64,000 bases of DNA from Prionace glauca (taxonomy: Eukaryota; Chordata; Chondrichthyes; Carcharhiniformes; Carcharhinidae). The translations under genes and the position numbers were made by a program. How positions within the stretch are numbered: position 1 is the first letter of the stretch; each line of letters opens with the position of its first letter. The stretch lies in assembly GCA_037974335.1 (NCBI GenBank), contig CM075760.1, positions 27,305,402 to 27,369,401 on the forward strand, written 5' to 3'. Shown here in pieces: positions 57,847 through 64,000 of this stretch. The notes beneath the pieces were generated by a model. That model had not been told where the DNA came from, made no database searches, and saw only the letters and a list, made by a program, of their open reading frames with translations.

Positions 57847-58039
57847 TATGGGGTATCACTCTGAAAGGAGGCCCTTATTAATGAAAAAGGGAAACCCTCC
57901 AGTGGCACATTTGGGATCCATGGAGACTGACATTAATTACAGTCACAGAACAAACAAGTTCAGTTAACACATTTCAATCCAAAACATTTTATATCACAAT
58001 CAAGTCAAAGATGTCTTCACTGGTGTGGGATATATGATG
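57847..58039. other. 5' flank of receptor D
   Basis: No clear TATA box or other promoter element is recognised. Confidence 0.35.
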
Positions 58040-59250
58040 GTCACTGAGGGCAGAAATAGTGGAAATAGTGGGTTTGCTGACGATAATCTTTCAATACTCC
58101 TTGGATATGGGATTGCTGGCAGAGGATATGAGGTTGTTAATTTTCCAGCTGAATTATAAAAAGGAGAATGGGATAATCCCTGAAAACACTGGGCAGTCAG
58201 TCAGGAGGACGGGAACCTATCTAAGGAATCCGAGAAGGAGGGAGAAAGGACAAAATGTGGGGAGAATGATCCAACTACGTCAATAATCAGGAACAAGGTT
58301 AAGAGGAAGGAGAACTCAGGAGATATTACTAATGGAAGTGTTAGAATTCAAAAAGAAACTATAAAAACTAGTATAAAGCCACTTTATCTGAATGCTCGTA
58401 GCATTCGAAACAAGGTAAGTGAGTTGACAGCACAAATCATTGCGAACAAGTATGATTTGGTGGCCATTACAGAGGCGTGGTTGCAGGATGGTCACAACTG
58501 GGAGTTAAATATCCAGGGGATTCAGGCTGTTCAAAGGGACCGACAGAAAGGTAAATGAGGTGCTGTACCTGAATTTTAAGAATGACATCAGGGCAGTAGT
58601 GAGAAATAACATTGGTTTTATGGAGAAAAGATTGAATCCATTTGAGTGGAGATTAGAAATAGTGAAGAGTCATTGCTAGGCGTAGTCTATACGCTGCCAA
58701 ATAATGACATCATAGTGGGGCGAGTATTAAACGAAGAAATAACTGATGCATGTAAAAATGGTACAGCACTTATCATGGGGGACTTTAATCTAAATATCAA
58801 TTGGTCAAACCAGGTCAGTCATGGCAGCCACGAGGAGGTGTTCATAGACTGGATCTGCAATAGCTTCCTTGAACAGTATTCAATGGAACCTACAAGGGAG
58901 CAAGTTATCCTAGATCTGGTCCTGTAAATGAGATGGAACAATTAATGATCTTGCAGTTAGGGATCCTCTTGGAAGAAGTGATCTCATTACGGTTGAATTT
59001 AAAATACAGATGAAGCACGAGAAGGTTAAATCCAAAACCACTATTTTTTTGCTCAAACAAGGAGACGACAAAGGGAAGAGGGAGGAATTGGTGAAGGTAG
59101 ACTGGGAACAAAAACTTTATAGTGGGACAATTGAGGAACAGTGGAGGACTTTCAAAGCGATCTTTCACACTGCTCAGCAAAAGTATATACCAGTGATAAG
59201 GAACGTCTGTAGAAAAAGAGATAATCAGCCATGGATATCTAAGAAATAGA
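58040..59250 (+). mobile_element. LINE fragment with APE endonuclease
   Basis: After a scrap of RT start (EIVGLLTIIFQYSLDMGLLA), the endonuclease reads LYLNARSIRNKVSELTAQII, YDLVAITEAWLQDGHNW, LLGVVYTLPNND and the catalytic block ALIMGDFNLNINW, then REQVILDLVL and GRSDLITVEF. Several frame breaks are present. The order (RT scrap before endonuclease) shows that two pieces are joined. Confidence 0.75.
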
Positions 59251-59355
59251 GGACAGATCATTATGTTTAAGTCAGAGATAGATGGATTTCTGCTTGGGAA
59301 ACGGACCAAAGATTATGGGGTCGGAGTACGAAATTGGGGTCGAGAAATCCCACAG

Positions 59356-59877
59356 GAGCGGCATTATGGCACAATGATTACCACTGCTGCCCCATAGCGC
59401 CAGGGACCCGGTTCGATTTCAGCCTCGGGTGACTGTGTGGAGTCTGCACGTTCTCCCCGTGTCTGTGTGGGTCTCCTCCGGATGTTCCTGTTTCCTCCCA
59501 CAGTCCAACGATACGCAGGTTAGATTGAATGCCCATGACAAATTGACCCTAGTGTCAGGGGGATGGCATGGTAAATATGTGGCGTTACAATAATGGGCCT
59601 GAGTGGGATTGAATCATAGAATACAATCCCTACAGTGCAGGAGGAGGACATTTGACCCATCGAGCCTGCACCGACAACAATCCCACCCAGGCCCTGTGTT
59701 CTCCCCGCAACCCCATACTTTTACCTTCTAATCCCCCGACATTAAGGAGCAATTTACCGTGGATAATCAACCCAATCAACATCCTTGGAGTGTTCGGTTC
59801 AGAATTGTGGCCGGTTCAGACTAGATGGGCCGGATGGCCTCCTTGTGCACTATAGGGATTCTCTGATTCTGCGGGGA
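59356..59877. mobile_element. SINE pieces in inverted arrangement (duplication copy 2)
   Basis: Here the plus-strand V-SINE keeps its tRNA head (59356-59430, B box GGTTCGATTTC), which copy 1 has lost. The inverted middle part (about 59607-59775) and the plus-strand tail (about 59780-59865) follow as in copy 1. A LINE 3' tail is at 59889-59962. Confidence 0.7.
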
Positions 59878-60224
59878 TTTTAAACATATCGGCCATGATT
59901 GAATGGTGGAATGGACACGAATGGGCCGAATGGTTTAATTCTGCTGCTATCTCTTATGGCCTTGTCAGTGAAGCTGATTCTTCCCTCTCACCACACACTG
60001 TACCCACTCAGTCACTGAGTCTCAGATATGTAATAGTGAAGGTCAAAGAGCTTCAGCTGATCACTGAAACTCATTGAAATCTTATCTCAATCTATGACGG
60101 GTAGATTGCAAATTGTTGATTGGACGGGAAGTTAGAGATCAGAAAGTGACTGTAAAATCAGATTCTGTTCCGGCAGTGCTTGGAGTTTTAAAGATTAGTC
60201 ACAGCCCCGGGCTCTGCAGCCGCC

Positions 60225-60793
60225 ATGGAGTTCCTCACTGTCTGCATTGTGTTCGGGCTGTTTCTTATCAGTAAGGATGACTCCAATCTGGTTAAATGTT
60301 ATCGCGATCTGAACCTTTAGCTCTGCTTCTCCCCAGTGGTGGTTCTTGACCCTGCTGTGTATTTCCACCATCATTTGTTTTTATTTCATAACTCCAGTTA
60401 TGTCGCGGTGAATATAAAGTGTTAATATTATTTCAGCAGCACATCTAACAGTTAGATTTTTTTTCTTCTTTTTGAACATGTTACAGATCCGAGTGATGGA
60501 GATTTTGTTTCTCAGCCGCAGTCTTTAGAGGGGAGAGAAGGTGAAACGGTGACTATCCGATGTACCTACAGCACTACAGCAAGCGGCTACATCTTATATT
60601 GGTACAGGCAGCAGCCACAGAAGGATTTGCAGTTCATTATGTGGAAAACATCCTGGAATACAGAAGAAGACAGAGGGAAAGGTTTTGGAACCCGTTTCTC
60701 TGCTGAACTCCAGACCTCGGCTAAATTAACTCTTTTAACCATCTCGAGCCTGCAGCTGACTGACGCTGGCCGCTATTACTGCGCTCTCAGTCT
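60225..60793 (+). CDS. Rearranging V gene segment 2 (TCR alpha/delta type)
   Basis: The leader exon is 60225-60270 (46 nt, MEFLTVCIVFGLFLI) and the V exon is 60487-60793 (acceptor TTACAG), phase 1. It has the first Cys (TIRCTY), Trp (LYWYRQQPQKDL), FR3 KLTLLTISSLQLTDAGRYYC and Y-Y-C-A, then a recombination signal. It is a duplicate of segment 1 with the same orientation. The leader exon differs by one base. Across 29 codons from FR2 end to early FR3 (60624-60710 against 41831-41917) I count 12 amino-acid-changing codons and no silent one. The frame is fully open. It would be joined by RAG to segments outside the window. Confidence 0.9.
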
Positions 60794-60832
60794 CACAGTG
60801 ATAGAAATCAGTCTCTGCCCTGTACAAAAACT
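60794..60832 (+). promoter_or_regulatory. 23-bp-spacer recombination signal of V segment 2
   Basis: Heptamer CACAGTG (60794-60800), 23-nt spacer (60801-60823) and nonamer ACAAAAACT (60824-60832). Same heptamer, nonamer and spacer length as segment 1, with three spacer differences. Confidence 0.95.
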
Positions 60833-63122
60833 GCTTCACACCTATCATTGGGTGCTCCAATCTGTTCAGGTTTGTGTGGAGAATCGCAGAAAGTAACAGT
60901 CAGATTGAGCAGCGGCGCTGTCAGCCTCTCAGACACACACCCCGAGGAAACCACATTAACCTCGAATCAAACTGTCACCCAATTCAATCCAGGATCGGCT
61001 GAGACAACACACAGCAGAATCCCATCAGACTGAACGGTTAATCAGCGAAAGAGAGAGAGAGAGAGAGAGAGAACAGCTACCAGATAAAGAGTTTGTGTTA
61101 CGTTTCCAATTGTTATTTTCTTCAATTCAGGCTTATCTGGGAAGATCAGTTTCACCAAATGAAGGTTCTTCAGATTTAAAAATGTTTCAAAGCTGCCTGA
61201 CAGCAGCTCATCGATTCCGGAGCTGTGAAATTTAACCCGGGAATGGGACGATAGAAAAGGGGGCGGGGCGGTAGGGGATATCTCCGGCTGACAAAGAGAG
61301 TGATGAAGACGTGGTTGAGGAAGTGAACACAAGATAGAACAGGTGGGGAGAAATGTATTTCGAAAAACAGTTCAATCTGAGAACCGAGAAATAAGCAGCG
61401 ATCAAAATAGTGCAGCAGGTCAAAGAATGTGACTCTAAGGTAGGTCTGAGCAATATACAAGTGTAAACTGGTGATAACTTGAAAGGTATGTTTTCCTCTC
61501 CCTGTACATACTTCCTGTTTAACACCTGAGCAATGTTCCTATGCAGGTGAGCGTGGCCCAGGCTGTGCATCAGCTCAATGGCTCCCTATATTCAATGCTG
61601 CAATATCTGAGATGTTTAGCCATGGAACTGTTTTAGGAATCCTTCAGTGGATCAGCCCTGTCAATGTCTGGTCCCTCTACTTAATATCTACGAAATTTCA
61701 AAGACTAGGTGGCTGAATGAGACCTCTGTAGAGCATCGGCTCAGTGCTCGCTAACTCTCCATGTCTAAACGTTTGCTCAACTGTGCTATGCAGGCAAGTA
61801 TATCCTTACCCCCTAAGCTGTACACTTCCTATATCACCCAATGCGCCGATACACTTTGAGAGAGCTATAAAAGTCATTGACATAGGCAAGGGTGAGATTG
61901 AGCGGAATGTTACAGAAACAATCCAATTGAGAGACAAAGATGAATGCGGTCTGAGAGCAGTGAATGATGCAGAGATACATCAAGGAAGGACATTGCTACA
62001 GATGAGTATTTATAAATACAGACATACATTAGAGGAGGCTGTGGTGCAGTGGTATTTTAAATGGGCGAATCCCTACTTTGAAACAGTGATACCTAGTTAC
62101 AGATTCACCCAGAAGAGGAACTATCCTCTTCACATCCGCCTTGTCAAGACCCCTTTGTATTTTATACATATCAATCAAGTAGCCTACTCTTACTCTGAAT
62201 TCCAGCGGCTATAACTTTGTCTCTCTAACCTTTCCTCATGAAATAATTCGGCCTTAAAAACAAAGCTTGAATGCCAGAAATTTGCACGGATACACAGAAT
62301 GGAAGACTAAAACTTAATGAAACTCAAGGTTACACACACACAAACTGAGAACTGCTCACAGTTACCAAGGAACCCGATATACAGGGAATCTGGGGATTCT
62401 GAAGAGAATGAGGCGAAAAAAAATAGGAAATAACATCAAATAAAGAGATAACAATGAACAGAGAAGGCAACAGGGGAAAGAGAAAGCAGTTAATGGCAAA
62501 ACAAGAAAAGTTATGAAATAGTAAAATTTAGATAGCTGAATGGCAAGAAATGATGATCATCCTCAGATTTTGCTTTTATTCTGTCTAAAACGCGGGGATC
62601 CAAACTGCCCACACTATTCCAAATGTGGTCTCCACAAAACCATGAATTACTGTAACAAGGCTTCAAACATTTCAAGACTTAACTCCGTGCTCAAGGCTGG
62701 AAGGAGAGTGTGACAGTGGATAATTCGCACTGTGTACATTCCCGACATCAGTAACTGGATCAGGAAGATGGGATATCTGTGTCTCTTTGTACTGTCTTTT
62801 TAAAGCTCCATCTCCTCTCAATGCCGTGTGTCATATATTCGCTTTCCCTGCTTTCCAGGCAAAGCTCGGGTTCACCAACTGTCTGTGTCTATATCAAGTA
62901 GGCAACTGACCCTGGGAGCTGGACAGCCAGAGGGAGCTGAATGAGAGGAAGGGACAGAAACAGAAAGAGAATTGACATGACAGTGTTTCGGAATGACTTG
63001 TGTCAGTTGCTCTCCGTGATGAATGCGTGCAGTGTCTTACCCTGTAAGTTTCACAGAGGCCGCAGTGATGAGTTTGTTGGGGGTTGGAAACTGCAAGTGT
63101 CACATAAGCAGCTCACTGTCTA
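60833..63122. other. Flank of V segment 2
   Basis: Equivalent to 42040-44299. The GA microsatellite (61048-61072) is longer than in copy 1, and about 10-20 bp near 61195-61205 (a 'gcctgacagcagctc' word) are missing from copy 1. LINE remnants lie at about 62065-62260 and 62580-62655. Confidence 0.55.
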
Positions 63123-63837
63123 TTTCATGTTCCAGCTAAGAGGATTCGCTGCTTTCATTGGCTGAAGCAATCACTTGTGTGTGATATAAACATGAAAATT
63201 TGAAGGATAAACTTGCATTTGGTGAATAAAAAACCCGAAATAAAATAAAAAGCAGGTGATTCGTGGATAAATTAATATTATAAACAGGTTGGATCACATT
63301 CACTGGTGGTCCATTGGTTAGGATTCGGCGCTCTTACCACCACGGTCCAGGTTCGATTCCCGGTCAGGGAATGTAGATTTATTGCTGTACAACAATCCTG
63401 CGTTACTTTCAGTTCTGTCAGAATCAGTACCAGGGACATTTCCTCTTTAGCATCTGACTTGGAAATGTCACATGTGAAGAACAAAAAAGAAGAGAGCAAT
63501 CGGCTGCAAAGCGCTGATGGTACAAAATGCTGATGCGGGTTAAAATCTGGCTGTTAATGGGGTAAATTTTATTGTTTCTACTGACACAAATATCTCTCTG
63601 ATCTGGGTCCAAATCTCGGGCTCAATTACAAGAAAAAGTTCAATTGAATGCAGCAGTAAACTCTTCCAACGCCAATGAAGTGGAGGTGGTTTTCACTCAG
63701 AAACAGTAAGTGTGAGATTAACAGCGCAGGTTGGAGAAAGACTCAGTTTGAGCGGTGACGCTGCCGGAGGAATGGAGAGCTGGAGTTCACCCAGAAAAGC
63801 AGCAAAGTTCAAAAACAATGGCGCCCAATGTGGGGCT
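63123..63837. repeat. tRNA-bearing block, copy 2
   Basis: Near-identical to 44300-45014 and diverged from 70-832. It includes the tRNA-Glu-body relic at 63300 and a tRNA-Lys 3' stump at 63822-63837 (minus). Confidence 0.75.
63300..63371 (+). pseudogene. tRNA-Glu-body relic with CTT anticodon, second copy
   Basis: Identical over its 72 nt, as far as I can compare by eye, to 44477-44548, with the same stem mismatches and the same CTT in the anticodon loop. These changes therefore pre-date the segmental duplication. Confidence 0.7.
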
Positions 63838-64000
63838 GACAAGGGAACAGTCTGTACATGTGAATGCAGTAAGAGATTTAAACAAGTAATTTTGATTTAC
63901 TTGTAATTCAGAGATTTAATCAAACAATTCTGATTTAAACAAGAATTTTCTGATTTTAAAATTAATGTTAGCTGTATTTTTAAAAGGAATTGTAATCTTT

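Larger units (their letters stand above)
59461..64000 (+). repeat. Segmental duplication, copy 2 (runs off the window)
   Basis: Direct copy of 40678-45178, with features in the same order and orientation. The final bases still match copy 1, so the true end lies beyond 64000. Confidence 0.95.

Noticed and set aside
57533-57881. Ser/Glu- or Asp-rich repeat peptides in other frames and on the plus strand over the 42-bp repeat
   Set aside because: Again an effect of a period divisible by three. Only the frame ending in the TM1 start and a phase-1 donor joins to receptor D.

Overview
The window looks like nuclear DNA of a cartilaginous fish, most likely a shark. Three things point there: elasmobranch-type SINEs carrying the V-SINE core, many CR1-clade LINE copies, and two-exon GPR139-like receptor genes of a kind I associate with shark genomes. 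The DNA is AT-rich, and repeats occupy a large share of it. No bacterial-style operons are present. Host genes are split by introns with clear GT/AG sites.

Layout. (1) 0-1 kb: an old copy of a tRNA-bearing block, with an apparently whole tRNA-Lys(CTT) and a decayed tRNA-Glu. (2) 3.8-8.1 kb: GPR139-like receptor A (+). (3) 9-23.6 kb: mostly CR1 LINEs, including a nearly open reverse transcriptase at 14.4-16.5 kb and an open 440-codon RT segment at 22.3-23.6 kb. (4) 23.9-26.7 kb: receptor B (-), whose intron holds a copied scrap of its own coding exon. (5) 27.9-29.7 kb: a C2H2 zinc-finger pseudogene split by a SINE and a CR1. (6) 29.8-31.9 kb: a tRNA cluster (Asn, Val, a Glu relic, Thr). (7) 33.0-33.7 kb: a CpG-rich promoter-like island with a CRE and five 33-bp tandem repeats. 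(8) 35.1-38.1 kb: receptor C (+). (9) 41.4-42.0 kb: a rearranging V gene segment (T-cell-receptor alpha/delta type) with a perfect 23-bp-spacer recombination signal. (10) 46.0-57.8 kb: receptor D (-), whose first exon carries a 42-bp tandem repeat. (11) 60.2-60.8 kb: a second V segment.

The two V segments lie in a direct segmental duplication. Copy 1 runs from about 40.68 to at least 45.18 kb, and copy 2 from about 59.46 kb to the window end. Each copy also carries the tRNA block, so that block occurs three times in the window.

All four receptors share one plan: a short first exon ending in phase 1 inside the codon before a conserved Asn of TM1, then one large exon for the rest of the seven-helix domain. 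Exon 1 is exactly 70 nt in A, B and C, and 412 nt in D. The receptors alternate in strand (+,-,+,-). The second V segment follows receptor D and the first precedes it, so antigen-receptor V segments and a GPCR family are physically interleaved. The V segments would join to J (or D) segments outside this window. The receptors are probably stand-alone membrane receptors of unknown ligand. Any functional link between the two families is speculation.
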